Positions 10,975 to 23,457 of a stretch of 64,000 nt of DNA are shown here, in pieces (the first letter of the stretch is position 1; each line of letters begins with the position of its first letter). Position numbers and translations under genes: made by a program. The DNA is from Combretum micranthum (Eukaryota; Streptophyta; Magnoliopsida; Myrtales; Combretaceae): assembly GCA_024138025.1 (NCBI GenBank), contig JAMXBD010001405.1, positions 310,001-374,000 on the forward strand. Reading direction: 5' to 3'. A model generated the notes under the pieces. The model did not search any database and was not told the origin of the DNA. It saw nothing but the letters and a program-made list of their open reading frames with translations.

Positions 10975-11577
10975 TGTTGAGATATAGATCCAACTCATAT
11001 GGGTCTATATCCAAGGACATCCTAAATATACGTTAGATGTATTTAGATGAAGACTTGAATATATAGAGTATTTATAAAAGTCAAAGCTGGTCAACATAGA
11101 TATTGATGTCAAAATAATGAGAATTTAATACAGCTTTGAAACTGCTGTTTTTTTTTAATGCCAGCTTTGAATGCCAATTTATGTAGCCTTTGAATTTCCT
11201 TTTGCAATACCCTTTATGATAGTCTTATAATTATAAATTGATAGTAAGAGACAACAAAAACACACAAAAAGAAGAGAATACATAGAGAGACACACGGGGG
11301 GCTATCTCGGATCCTAGAAAGAAATTCTAGAGGGAGAAAGGTTAGATTATGTTGTTGTATTCTGGATGCACTAGTGTTGAATAGTTGTAATTTCCATTGT
11401 TGATAATAGTGGAAGATTTTGTCTGTGGCGGTCCATTGGTTTTTCTCTAGTTTGGGTTTTCCAAGTTAAATCATGGTATTATTTATATTTTCGCATTCTG
11501 ATTTTATACTTGTTGTTTGTTTGTGATTTTTTTTTCATGCTTCTGCAAAGAAAAAGAGTGGATCTTTTTCCCCAACA
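10975..11577 (+). repeat. 3' LTR of Copia 1
   Basis: 603 bp, begins TGTTGAGATATAGATCC and ends CCCCAACA. It is followed by GCATT, matching GCTTT before the 5' LTR at four of five bases. Confidence 0.92.
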
Positions 11578-11830
11578 GCATTGTATCCTTGTTTTCAAGA
11601 CAAGATTCAATGGTCTGAATGACAAATGTTCCCACAATGTCCCAATGCTTTTTAAAAACAGAAAGCATGGAGTCTATCTTTGCATGGGCTTTTCCAAGGT
11701 CTTAAATGTCGAGAACTTCTATGATTTCTTCATTTGTAACATGTTTTTCTATTTATTTGCTTTCTCGTGGTGTTAGTCCCCAAGCTACTTCCTCGCGTGG
11801 GTAATTTTTTAGAGTTCCTAATATCTTATC
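11578..11830 (-). pseudogene. LINE ORF2 remnant, 5' part displaced by Copia 1
   Basis: On the minus strand this encodes a block typical of the region just before the LINE reverse transcriptase core: VTNEEIIEVL, then KKHWDIVGTFVIQTI, ending at the Copia target duplication. It continues on the far side of Copia 1 with the RT block at 6358 and below. Sequence upstream (above about 11830) gives no further match, so the LINE may be 5'-truncated here. Confidence 0.7.
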
Positions 11831-13471
11831 AATAGTGTAAAGATTTTGAAAGAGTCTTATTAGCAGCATTATGTTATTCGTCAAAACTTAGCATTGTATT
11901 AAATAAAACATATGAAGAAAAAGTCAAAGCAAACCATTCAAATGACAATAGTAAGATAAAACAACATGAGGGAAAAAAAAAGTATAATTACCTTATACTA
12001 GTTCTAGCAATTTGTGTTATCATGCCGTATTCCATATCCATGTTTAAATGGGCTCGTATATGAAAATCTCAATTCATGATCTAACTTGTTTATACTGTCT
12101 TGTGTCTCTTATCAAACTCCGATCGTCTATTGATTAATATAATATACAAAAATATATAGATTCCGTTTAAATTTAAATACTCTGTATTATTATGGAAAGT
12201 TAACATGTTTAAATCATTATTATCCTAAGCGACATTTTTATTAAATTATGTATGATATAATACTCATACATAATTAAAAAAAGAAGAGATTATAATATGT
12301 GACTCAATGCATTGTTAAACAATTTTGATATTAGCGAATAATAATTGATGGTAGCAAATAGCCTATATTTTTCACCAACATACATATAATACGTAGATAT
12401 GTACTTTCTATTTTATATATAATTCATATGCTATACATGTCATTTATATTATATATTAAACAAATTTGTATAACACATTACATATATACTATATATACCA
12501 CATTGTGAACACACACGTATATAACATATGTTATATATTTATAACTTGTAGATTCTATATATGTAAAGATATGATATATACACACACACACTATGATACA
12601 TATATCTATTTGGTATGTGTTATACATGATTTATAGTTTATTAAACTCTTAAGTTATCTATTTATATATATAATATTTACAAACTATGAATGTTATATAA
12701 AACATATAGTTTAATGTAGATATAAAATATATACTAATATATATATATGATCCATACTTATAACATGCGTAGAAATATATATAGTAAAATTCATTTCATG
12801 TAACAATGAATTATAAAAATATACGCATTATATTGCATGTAAATTATGATTTATAACCTATAGATCTTATAAATGTATAGATAAGTATATACATATACAT
12901 GTTATAAACATTTGTTATACTTGTTATGTGACATATATATATATATATATATATATTATGTTAAATATATATATATGCGATATATATTATTTGTAATTCC
13001 TACTTTACTTATACTCGATGAGTTGCATATGTGTATTATATATGATCTAACTACTTCATAATTATTATATATACTATATCTATTTTAATATAGAAATTTA
13101 TATAATATGCTATATACATAATATTTATATAACATATAGATAATATATTTATAACATATATACTTTATCACGTTTGTTATATCTATAGATATATATATAT
13201 ATATATTTGTCGTGGATATCTAATTTTGTGCCATATGATATATTTGTTGTGTGCATTCCGTGCACATGCTACATATTTAGCAAATAAATCAATTATGCAT
13301 TAAGATGTACATTATATAATTTATTTGTTAATAGGTTTTATAATTTTTATATATAACATGTATGTTCTATATATAATTTATAATATGCTATACATATACA
13401 TATAGGGATAATAATATCAAACTTTAACAAAATAGGAACATATAACAATAACATTATATTTTAATGGGTTT
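11831..13471. other. AT-rich low-complexity tract
   Basis: Mostly A and T with many interrupted TATA/TATAC tracts and (TA)n runs at about 12930-12955 and 13188-13207. No coding signal. It separates the LINE from the Gypsy element. Confidence 0.7.
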
Positions 13472-13476
13472 GTGGG

Positions 13477-14122
13477 GGTTAACGGTAAAATATAAGCCTT
13501 AGCCCACTAAACCCACTTAGACCACACATAGGCCTAGACACTCAGCAAGCCATCAGCCTTGTCGACCTACAAAGGATCAACGTCTAAGGACACCTCAGCC
13601 TAAGAAATTTGAAATGCAATGGGAGACCCTCATGCGAGCTTGACCTCGAAGGTTTTTTCTTTAGGCTCACCTACAAGGTAACTCTACGAATCAAAGTCTG
13701 TCTAAAGCCAATCTCAACCTAATCTCCCGAACTCGAAAGTCATGGAATGCCCCATATCCCAGCTTGGGACCAAAGGAGGCATCACCGACTCGGCTACACT
13801 CCATGTGGTCACCATTTCTTAGCTTGGGTACTCCCTTCACCTTAAGTGATAGGTCAGCTATCAAGTGGAGAATCACCCTAACAAAAAAGATACAGTGGAT
13901 CCCATTGTGGAATGACCTGAATATTATAAATAGCCCTTTTCCTCTAAGGGAAAAAGAGAGCCATCTTCCCTTTACATAAGTAAAGACTATTGGGAGAAAA
14001 CAAGACCCACAGACTAACTTAAGCATCGAAGTGGCTGCGTCGAGCAACCCTCTAGCATACCTTTAATCGCTTTTCTATATCTCAAGAGCCTAACTTTACT
14101 AGAGAAATCAGCTTACAGGACA
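13477..14122 (+). repeat. 5' LTR of the Gypsy element
   Basis: About 646 bp. The first bases are GGTTAACGGTAAAATATAAG, so the usual TG start has decayed to GG (the 3' copy has TGTTGACAGT). It ends GGACA, directly before the primer binding site. The last 12 bases before the end match the 3' copy poorly. Confidence 0.8.
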
Positions 14123-14140
14123 TGGCATTGTTTATGGGAA
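14123..14140 (+). other. Decayed primer binding site of the Gypsy element
   Basis: TGGCATTGTTTATGGGAA matches the common Tat-type site TGGCGCCGTCTGTGGGAA except for C-to-T and G-to-A changes, as expected from decay of methylated cytosines. It directly follows the LTR end. Confidence 0.65.
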
Positions 14141-14243
14141 ACTTCCTCTTTTTCTTTTTCCAGATCTTCTTCTTCTTCACACTAAAAATCCTCCTTAAAT
14201 CCACAACATGCATCACCACTAAGAAAAACCCCTAATTTTTACA

Positions 14244-15840
14244 ATGCCAAGGCCTCAACGGAGTAAGAATCAACTCGATTTCACTCCCGTGCATCCTACA
14301 ACAACCCTAATAGATGATGGAGCCCTCAAGCAACCGCACCACAAACTAACCATCACAGCAAACACTGGTTCCACAGACCCAAGTCATATCCTAGAGCTTG
14401 AAAACTTGTAGAAACTTGTGCATAAGAATGTTGAAAATGAATGTTTTAATGGCTTTCCTGGCAAGAATTATAGAGTTGGAATGGTTAAGGAATCTGCACT
14501 TAAAAGAAGAAGCTTCTAGTTCACAGCGAAGTGTATCCTCGACTCGTCCGCCATTTGACTCGACCAAGATGCTTAAAAGAGACTATTGGTGTACTATTGT
14601 ATTACCATGGCTAGCACCTCCAATAAAAGACCATCCCACAGCTTGAGACTAACCTTAAACGGGTACCAGAGACCCATGTCTCCACGAGCCTAGAGAAGGC
14701 TACCTATAGGATCTGCGCAGCACACGGTGCCTTGATACCCAACTCGAAACTCTTCAAAGCATCAAGAGAATGATCAAGGAAAACGAAACAAAGAACATGT
14801 AGATCCTAGTTCAACTCAAGCTCACGGGGACCATGTACCAACACCTTTGCTAAGGAAATCCAACTGAGCTCAAAAAAAGAACACGGCCATGAAGAAATTA
14901 GATGTATGATGAGGAGGTTGTCCATCATTAAAGAAGTCTTTAAGAATGGATTCCCTGCAAAAATAATCCCAGGTAAGACAACCTTTGTTACAAATATCTA
15001 ATCTGAAGTGGTTTCTACTGTAGCTCGGCTCCTGAGCTTAGAATCTTATGATGGAACCACCGACTTAAAAGATCACATTTCTCAGTTCTAATCCACCATG
15101 GCAATACACAACTTCTCAAACGCTATTTAGTGTAAGACCTTCCTCACCACATTCCGAGGTGCAGCTCAACTTTGGTTCAACAAGCTCGAACCAAGCACAG
15201 CTAATTCGTTCAACCAGTTAGCAACCTCTTTGTGGCTCACTTCTTGGCCAAAAAGCCACCGAAGAAGAATGCCGCATACTTGTTCACCATCCGCTAAAGA
15301 TAAGGTAAGACACTAAGGGATTACTTAGCCAGGTTCAATCAAGCGTGCCTATAGATCCCAAATCTGAATTGGGTGTGCCCCTTGAGGCCATCAAATAGGG
15401 ATTCCTCACCAATAGCTCTTTATTTGACTCGATTTCAAAATGCCAGCTCACCACATCGGAGCAAATAAGGTAGAAATCACAAAAATATATTTGATAAGAA
15501 GACACCAGATGTTAAAAAAGATACTAAGATGAAAACTAAGCTCGCTCAAGCTGAACTAATCAGCATCGAGACAGGGGGAGTTAAAAGGATCGTTGCGACT
15601 TCAATAATCAAGCTGATGCATGGCCAGGTCATAGCGACGGTGACGAGAGAAAACTCTTTTCGATTTATGATGAGTTTACCCCTTTTGAAGCTACTTGTGC
15701 ATGATGTGTTCCTTAAAGTAAGAAACTAGGCCTCCTACCAGTGCCTTCCCCTATGAGGCATAGCTAAAGTGAAAGGAATCAAGAGAATACTGTAAGTATC
15801 ACCATGATTGCAGGCATAATAAAAAATTGTTGGTAGCTTA
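14244..15840 (+). pseudogene. Gypsy gag remnant
   Basis: An ATG at 14244 opens about 54 codons (MPRPQRSKNQLDF) before a stop near 14406. The retrotransposon capsid domain is readable at 15040-15450: ESYDGTTDLKDHISQF, FRGAAQLWFNKL, then TLRDYLARFNQACL after a frame change. A zinc-knuckle-like block EYCKYHHDCRHN lies at about 15790-15830. Stops interrupt it throughout. Confidence 0.75.
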
Positions 15841-16039
15841 ACAACACCATTGAAGACACCATATGACATGGTTGGTTAAAACAGTTCACTGAGCTTTCAA
15901 CATTCCCGAACGGGTTAAGTTAGGTGATGATCCTGGAGCCTAAGAGAGCCAAGGTCGATGATACCATCTTTGACAATGTGAATCTCGAGGGGATTCAAAC
16001 CCTACACTAAGATGTCATAATTATCCTAGCTCCCACAGT

Positions 16040-17740
16040 GGGTTAAAGTGTTAAAAGGGTACTCATTGACACTGGAAGTAGTATAGATATCCTTTTCAAC
16101 CAAGCCTACAAACAGATGAAGCATGAACTCTGCCCCACTATATGACCACGAGCTACATGGGTTTCGACAACCAACTAGTTTGCCCTCGAGGAATCATTAT
16201 GCTACCCCTTGAACTTGGTGATGGAGAATGTTATGCTATACACTAGATTGATTTCCTCATAGTTGACTACTAGTCCCCACGCAATGATATCTTAGGGAGG
16301 GTCACACAGTCAATATTCAGCATGGTTATTTCATCCCCTCGCCTCAAGGCTACATTTTTCACCCCGATAGGGATAGAATTATGTCAATGAGACCAAGAGC
16401 AATCTAGGAAGCTATAGCTCAAAGCACTAAAGGAAGATCATGTATGCATCATTGAGCCAAAGGCCAACACGATCATTGTAATGAACATGGTGAGGATATA
16501 GAAGAGGTCACGTTAAACGATAACCTCGAACACACTGCAAATATTGTTCAATCTCCTCCAATCTAGGGGAGAAATTAGTCATGTTCTTACTGTCAAACAA
16601 AGATGTCTTTACATGGTCCCTTTCTAACATGCATGGCATTAGGCATGATGTGATCATCCACCAATTAAACATAACAAAGACCTAGAGACCGGTACGCTAA
16701 GAGATTAGGAACTTTACCTCATAAAGATAGGCTACCATGAAAGAAAAAGTTTAGAAGCTCCTACAAGCTGGATTCATCGAGAAGGAAAAGTAACCGACCT
16801 GGTTAGCCAACGTAGTACTGGTCAGAAAAACCTAATGGAAAATGGCGGATGTGTATCGACTATACTGAATTTAATAAAGTATTCCCGAAGGACTACTTTC
16901 GTTACTTCGGGTGACTAGCTCATCGATAGCACCTCAGGTTGAGCTACTGAGTTTCATGGACGATTTCTTGGGCTATAACTATATTAAGATGAATAAGACT
17001 ATGAAGTGCACAATTCTTCTGTCACCCATTTGGCACATTATGTTATAAGATTATGCCATTTGAGCTAAAAAACACTAGAACCACCTTCTAGAAGCCAGTC
17101 ATCGAAATATTCAAGCCCCGCTCGGCAAGAACATGGAAGTGTATGCTAATGACATGATCATGAAAAGTAAGCAAATGAGATCACTGTTGTGACCTCTTGG
17201 AAACTTTTAACCAACTCCATTTTTAACAACATGAAGCTCAAACCCCATAAAAGTGCCTTTGGGCACTTTCGGAAAAATTCCTAAGCTACGTTGTTTCACA
17301 AAAAGGCATCGAAGCCAAACCTGATAAGATCGGGGCAATCATGGAAATGAATCCCCCCCAGCCCCCCCGCTCCCATCCCCCTTGTCAAGAAGTATAACAA
17401 CTCGCTGGCAGAGTAACTACACGGAGCAGGTTTCTCCTTAAGTGCCAACATATGCTCGAAATTCTTTAAGATCCTTAGAAAATCATACATGTTCTAGTGG
17501 ACAGAAAAGACTCAAGAAGCTTTTGATGACCTCAAGCGTTTCCTAACAGAACCACTAGTATTGTTAACCCCACTTCCAAGGGAAATCCTGTAAATGTATC
17601 TAGTGGTGAGTGACCATGCTCTATCGTCGGTCCTGACTCAAGTGGAAGGAAGACAACACTGACCTGTATATGATATCAATCGTGTCCTTTAAGGAGCAGA
17701 GCAAAGATACACTAAGCTGGAAAAGTTTGCTCTAGCAACT
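16040..17740 (+). pseudogene. Gypsy protease, reverse transcriptase and RNase H remnant
   Basis: Protease: RVLIDTGSSIDILF at about 16055-16100, with the D-T-G triad intact. RT: LLQAGFIEKEK (about 16755), LLSFMDDFLGYNYIKMNK (about 16945-17000), MPFELK and MEVYANDMIMKSK (about 17131-17170). The catalytic box that should read YVDDM is YANDM. RNase H: GIEAKPDKIGAI (about 17305), VSDHALSS (about 17605) and RYTKLEKFALAT (about 17710-17740). Many stops are present. Confidence 0.82.
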
Positions 17741-17744
17741 GAGT

Positions 17745-18235
17745 GACAAGTGGGCTAATGAGCTTCCCAACATCCTATAGGAATACCATACTGCTAGACA
17801 GACCTTAATATAAGAGACCCCTTCTTAAATGGCCTTCAGATTTGAAGTCGTTTTGCCCATCGAACTAAAGTTGCTTAACATCTAGGTCCAATCTTACGAT
17901 GAACTGGTCAATGAGGTAGGCCTCAGACTTAAGCTAGAAGCCATAGAAGAAACCCGAGACACAGTGAGCAAGAGAGTAGCAACCTACCAATAAAAGGCAG
18001 CTAAGTACTATGACAAAAGGGTCAAACACAAGGTTTTTCTCCCCAGAGACCTCGTCTGCAGAAAGCTAGAGGCAATGGGAGTCGAAGAGGCCTACGGCAA
18101 GCTCGCTTCAAACTAGGAAGACCCCATCAGAGTCAAAAAGGCCTTAAGGAATGGAGCGTACAAGCTCAAAACATTGGAAGGCAAGCTCATCCCCATAACT
18201 TAGAACACCAACAACTCAAGGAAGTTCTTCGAATA
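17745..18235 (+). pseudogene. Gypsy integrase C-terminal remnant, core missing
   Basis: The sequence passes from the RNase H block KLEKFALAT almost directly to DKWANELPNIL (about 17747), a motif that normally follows the integrase catalytic core. It continues with EAIEETRDTVSKRVATYQ (about 17935), KYYDKRVKHKVFLPRDLV and GAYKLKTLEGKLI, ending near 18235. The end of RNase H, the HHCC finger and the DDE core are absent, so over 1 kb appears deleted at about 17740. Confidence 0.78.
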
Positions 18236-18409
18236 AAGAAGACTAACTCCTGCTACATACATGTAAAGTTTGAAATACGATCTTATAAATACACAAAAGA
18301 GGCTATGAATGAAATGAAATTAGATGGCAATATGATTCCACTCCTACTTTGAGCCGACATGTGTATGTGTGTGAAAGGGAGAAAGTGGGTCAAGCAAAGG
18401 TCTTAGGAG

Positions 18410-18610
18410 TTTAAAGAACTCCGCCCTCTTGTGCTGAAAGAGTTTGGGTAACTCCCCTCTAGAGCTCGGGTAACTCCTTCCTAAGAGTAACTTTCCCTAA
18501 GAGCTTGGTTAACTACCTCATAAGGATAACTCCCCGTAAGAGCTCGGGTAACTCCCTCCGAAGGGTAACCCCTTCACCTTCAAGAGTTCGTACAACTCCC
18601 TTAGAAAATA
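18410..18610 (+). repeat. Degenerate short tandem repeat inside the Gypsy element
   Basis: About seven imperfect copies of a 20-30 base unit around GAGCTCGGGTAACTCCC and its relatives (AAGGGTAACTCC, AAGAGTAACTTTCCC). Non-coding, in the region after the integrase. Confidence 0.65.
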
Positions 18611-20167
18611 TGAAGATGAACTCGTAGTGCAAAAAAAAAATAAATATAAAATAAAAAGAGGAGAGAAGCTAAAGAAAAACAATAACAATAGTTTTGGCTG
18701 GCATCTTGGCCATGTTAGTTTTGACTGGTATCTCAACTAAAGAAATACAAAGTAAAGTTTCTGCAAGTATAAAAAATCTCTAGAGATGTTTGAGCTTTGA
18801 AGTAGGAACTCCAAGAGGGATTTGAATGTCATATTAAAAGTACTCAGCTCCCTCTACAATCTTATCAAGAGCAACACTTCTAACTAGAAAATGTGGGTTC
18901 AATCTAAACACGCCCCTAACCTAGTAACCTTGAGTACGAATCCACCAAAACTTCAGCTTTTCCCTGACAGTCAAAGTTAATAGGTTGGTTAAGAGCGACG
19001 AGGTGCTTGGATAGCACCATAACCTGAAATAAATAGATGGCGGTGCACCATTCGAGTAGGAATTGCAACTCAAGAAGCAACTAGTGGATGATCTCCAACA
19101 AGAAGTGTCAAAACCTGACACCATTAGCCGTGCGATCTCCCAGCATTTGGCCTCTTTCCACCCCACTTGCCATGATAATGGCCAAAGGAATGGTGCTTGG
19201 AAGTGGGAGAAAGAGTTAAAGGTACCCTCGCAATAACTTCGGCCTCGAACAAGCCATCAAGAGACCAATATGTAGAAAGGGGACAAGCCTTAACAGCCTT
19301 TGGACATGTCACTGTCATTACCATGGCCTTGCCAATAGAGACAACAACCGCATGACCTTGACTTGGGGACCCCATAAGAGAAATACAGCCCCAGGCCATG
19401 TAGGAGAGCATATAATGAGGATAATAACTTAGACAACATGGCCAACCCATTGCTTGGCCTTAATGACAGGTCTATGTAAGTAGAGACCGTAGGGCCACCG
19501 ACTCCACTAAACAAGGATAATAGATTGACAAGCTCCCAACTACAACCCCCAAGGGCCCAACTTCTCTAACTAAAGAAAGTCGACTAAGAGCAACAACATG
19601 ATTCAATCAATTGTGAACTATATGAAAAACAAAAGACGGTTCCACGCAAGGAAAAGTGTGGAACAATGGCTAGAATTGAAATGTGATAAAGTATATTGGC
19701 AAATGAAACTATTTATAGGAGAAAATGCATTGCGTTAGAATCGACATTTAATGTGACATGATTCAATCAACTATCCGATCAGACGTTAGGAATAAACAAA
19801 ATTTGGAAAAGAAAATCCTTATGCATGCATAGATCTACCTACAACTCGACGTCATCACTTGCCCTCAGTTCGTTGAGAGCCTGCCACTACTAAAAGTACC
19901 AACCCAACATCATCACTAAAACACTACTTAGGATAAGATGAGCATAAAGCGACCTTGATACGACAAACTAGATCCACCCGAACATCATTGCTAGGCTAGG
20001 ATTACTTGACGAAATTTCAAAGAATAAAATTGTTATACTAGTTATAGGAAGAGAGACCATAAAAAAAAAAAAAAGGAAGACCTAGCTTATGCCACAAAAC
20101 GAATTGGGAAAGAGAAACTAGTATGCGTGCGAGACAACAATAAGCAAGTCCATTAAACAAAATTTTA

Positions 20168-20770
20168 CATTCAAAGTCATTAAAGAGAAAAAGCGGCTAC
20201 TACAAATGACCCTTCAAACAAGCTTGTATCACACAAAAAAAAAAAAGAGAAGAGGAGGCTTAATCAGTTCGTCAATCTATGAAAATTTCCTCACTCATCG
20301 CAGGCTGAAGAACAACAAGAGCATCATCAATTGACTATGCTTTACATCCAGCGAAAGCACCATTGGCGACCTCGACTTGACACTAAATTGTAACTTCAAG
20401 AGATTGCTGATCAACCCTTTAGGCCGTTTAGGGCACTCCTTCCTCTAGCACCTATCCATCTATCACCATTCAAAGTCATTAAAGAGAAAAAATAGCTACT
20501 ACAAATGACCCTTCAAACTAGCTTATGTTACACAAAAAAAAAAGAAGAAGAAGGCTTAATGAGTTCGACAATCCGCGAAAATTTCCTCACTCGTCTAGGC
20601 CGAGGAACAGCATGAGCATCATCAACCAATTGTACTTTACATCTAGCACGAACACCATCAATAACCTCGACTTGACACTAAACTGTAGCTTTAAGAGATT
20701 GCTGATCAACCCTTTAGGCTTCTTTTAGGGTAGCTCCTTCCTCAGCGATAGCACCTACCCATCTATCGCC
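20168..20770 (+). repeat. Direct tandem duplication of a 300-bp unit
   Basis: The unit starting CATTCAAAGTCATTAAAGAG at 20168 is repeated from 20467, ending near 20770. The copies differ at scattered bases and in the poly-A stretch. It lies inside the antisense-ORF region and includes part of that ORF's predicted C-terminal coding. Confidence 0.8.
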
Positions 20771-23457
20771 ATCTTCGAACTCAGCAATGCTCCCCCTATC
20801 CCCCTCCAATTACCTATATTCTCTTCCTCCGTATCTTCTTCACCAATGGTATTAATAGCCTCACCTAAGCAGATAATTAAGAAGCTAACGTCGAGATCAG
20901 CATATCGCTTGAGCACATTGTTGTAGACTACTCTAGCACTCTCCCTTATGATCCTTTGTTGTAGCTCTTTCTACTTTAGACTCTAGAAGAATTCTGACAA
21001 TACGTGGTTCTTTGTTGCCTTTGAATAACTTGCCCACTCACCAGCTTAGCTAATTTAGCCTACATAAAAGAGAAGTAAAATACGAGTGGAAGTAGTAATG
21101 AGGACGAGAAGGAATAAAACCTTAGAGGGAACCAACCAAACTCAAGGGTGTATTACTCTAATTATAACTTTCCTTCAATAGGTTAAAGCTAGAGATGACC
21201 TCCTTAACTTGACGAACAAAGCATCTCACTCCTACTTTACACCTCTCCATTTCCCCTCAAGATTGCTAACACTCTTCTACAACTAGACTTGCACCAATTT
21301 AGCCTTGGTGACTTCGCATTGACAATGCATGGACATTGACTCTACATCACTCATCAGCTTCTCCTTATCGCTTGTTAGTTCCATGGCTTGGTTCTAAAAC
21401 TGAACTCTTTCCTTCCATTCCACAGAAACCTCCCTCTCAAACTCGACAATATGGGCCCTTGCTCTCTCTAGCCCTTCTTCGTCCTATAAACAACAAGATA
21501 AGCAAAAACAACAAAATGTAAAATCGTAAAAAAATTGTACACTAAATGATCAACATATAGCTCCTTAGTTCAACCTTGCATATTTGGCTACTTTAGGAAG
21601 TGTGACCACAGCCTACAAAAAGGGGGTGTGAAGACAATAAAAAAACAAAGTAGGATGAGGAATAAAGGAAAAGAAAATGCAAGAAAAGTCACTTTCGTAC
21701 AGCTTCTGAGTTGAAAAATCCATCAGTTGTTCCTGGATCTCAGCTCGCTCAACATTGTCCTCACCTTACCACTATCCTCAATAGTAGCAAGATTTTTGAA
21801 CATCACCCAGTCGATAGCGATGTTCCTCCATCTAAGAGCCCTACCTCGCACGATATCAATTAGTGACCCAACATTGGCCCCAACGGGCTAACCTCCAGTA
21901 TTGATTAAACTTACATGGTTACTCGTACTCCCAACAGCCTCAAACTTGGGAAAACCCCGCCCGATGGGAGAGATAGCAATGGGAGAACATTGAGGTAGAC
22001 TCTATACCATGGGTTCTGTGAAGATACGACAGGAGCATCCTCATCGTGCAGCTCATGCCCTTGAGGGCTCTGTGAAGATACGACATGCATATCTTTGATA
22101 GCAAGGGTACATTAACCCTGCTCCTTGCCATTAATGGTTTGCTTCTTTGTAGGAAACTTTCTCTTCATTATAGACTTCTTCCTTTTATTGGTTGAAGGTA
22201 TCAGAAGAAGCTATGCAATATTGATCATCCCCATTGGCACATCTGAAAGAGCACAACAAAAAACATTGTCAACAATGGAAATTAGAAAACCCACTAAGTC
22301 AAGCTTACCTTCCAGAGATAAGATAAAAAAAATGAACTATTGACTAATGCCTTCCCTTTAGAGAGCTTAAATTGGTAACCTTCGAAGGGTGGGAAGAGGG
22401 AGAGAAGGGGCATATCTACTTAAACAACCCGTACCTCAAGGAATCGAGTTATCTTCGCTTGCATTAAATGACAACCCCTTCAAAAAATTCTTCACCACCA
22501 ACTTAGCATTGAAGGGCCTCCCACCTTGCTCCTCCATGAGTCCATCTATAACTTGCAGCCCCCTAGCATCATATAGCCTCAACTTCGAGCACTTGAAACT
22601 TCAAATAGGCTCACATCGGTGTACCTAAAAATCAATCATCACTTTGACCATCCAGAACTCCTCCTTCCAATTTCACCCGTTCGAGCTAGTAAGCCCATCT
22701 ATAAGCTTATACAAGCTCTTCACCCACTCAGTGAGGTACCACAATCCAAATTTAAACCTCTTATACCAATAGTCCCTCAAAATAAGGTGGAGTGGGCCAA
22801 ACATAGATGCTGTAGATCACCTCGAAAGCCACTAGGATATGCCAAGCATTGGCAACAACTGAGCTGGTACAACCTATGATACTTGAAAACTCCTTCTAGA
22901 ACAAGGATAAGGTATCTTTAGACCAAACTCAAGTGCTTTCTTATAGATGGAAACCTTCAACCTCCGATGACGCAAACTCGGTTAGAAGGCAAAGGTGCCA
23001 TGACTTCCCATTCTCTTGAAACCCCTAGCATCTCCACTTGACAAATCATTCGGAGATCCCTTAACGTAACTTTACTCCCGATCCCATCCAGACCGGAACC
23101 ATCTGTTGCCTCAGTATTTAAAGAGGCAACGACCATTTTCTCCAAGCCACTAAAGGGTATTTATCTACCAGAAACCACTAGACTTCTTTTTTTTCCGTAA
23201 GCTCATTACATGACCTTGAATCCATCATGGTCCACTCCTCAACTGGCGTCAGGCTAATTTCTCTGCTTCCCTCGTTGTGGCCACTTATGAAAGCAAAATC
23301 TCCATTTGCCGACCTATCCTCTATACCTGAACTTAGATACACATAATCTATGCTTGCACCTCCATCGCCTCTTCCTACCCTACCTGCAACTTGCTAAGGT
23401 TTGCCTTCAGAATCATGGGAAAAGGACTGGGTGTTGGAGTTATCTGAGTTTGACATC
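20560..23457 (-). pseudogene. Decayed antisense ORF of the Gypsy element (PF04195-like)
   Basis: On the minus strand an ATG at 23457 opens MSNSDNSNTQSFSHDSEGKP and then a stop. The frame continues with ISLTPVEEWTMMDS (about 23240), VDKYPLVAWRKW (about 23165), a block containing VANAWHILVAFEVIYSI (about 22830), and a coiled-coil-like stretch with EGLERARAHIVEFERE and MELTSDKEKL (about 21340-21480). The domain order resembles plant 'putative gypsy-type transposon' proteins (Transposase_28) with a C-terminal coiled coil, carried antisense between pol and the 3' LTR in Tat-group elements. At least five stops or frameshifts break it. The family call is by motif memory and moderate. Confidence 0.45.

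Larger units (their letters stand above)
6359..11577 (+). mobile_element. Ty1/Copia LTR retrotransposon 1, inserted in a LINE
   Basis: A complete but inactive element of 5.2 kb: LTR, initiator-Met-type primer binding site, gag, protease, integrase, reverse transcriptase, RNase H, polypurine tract, LTR. Domain order (integrase before RT) fixes it as Copia. The RNase H end and short LTRs resemble the Tork/Tnt1 group, which is an inference. The 5-bp flanks are GCTTT (6354-6358) and GCATT (11578-11582), a target duplication with one change. LTRs differ at about one base in ten over the first 150 bp, suggesting an old insertion. Confidence 0.92.
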
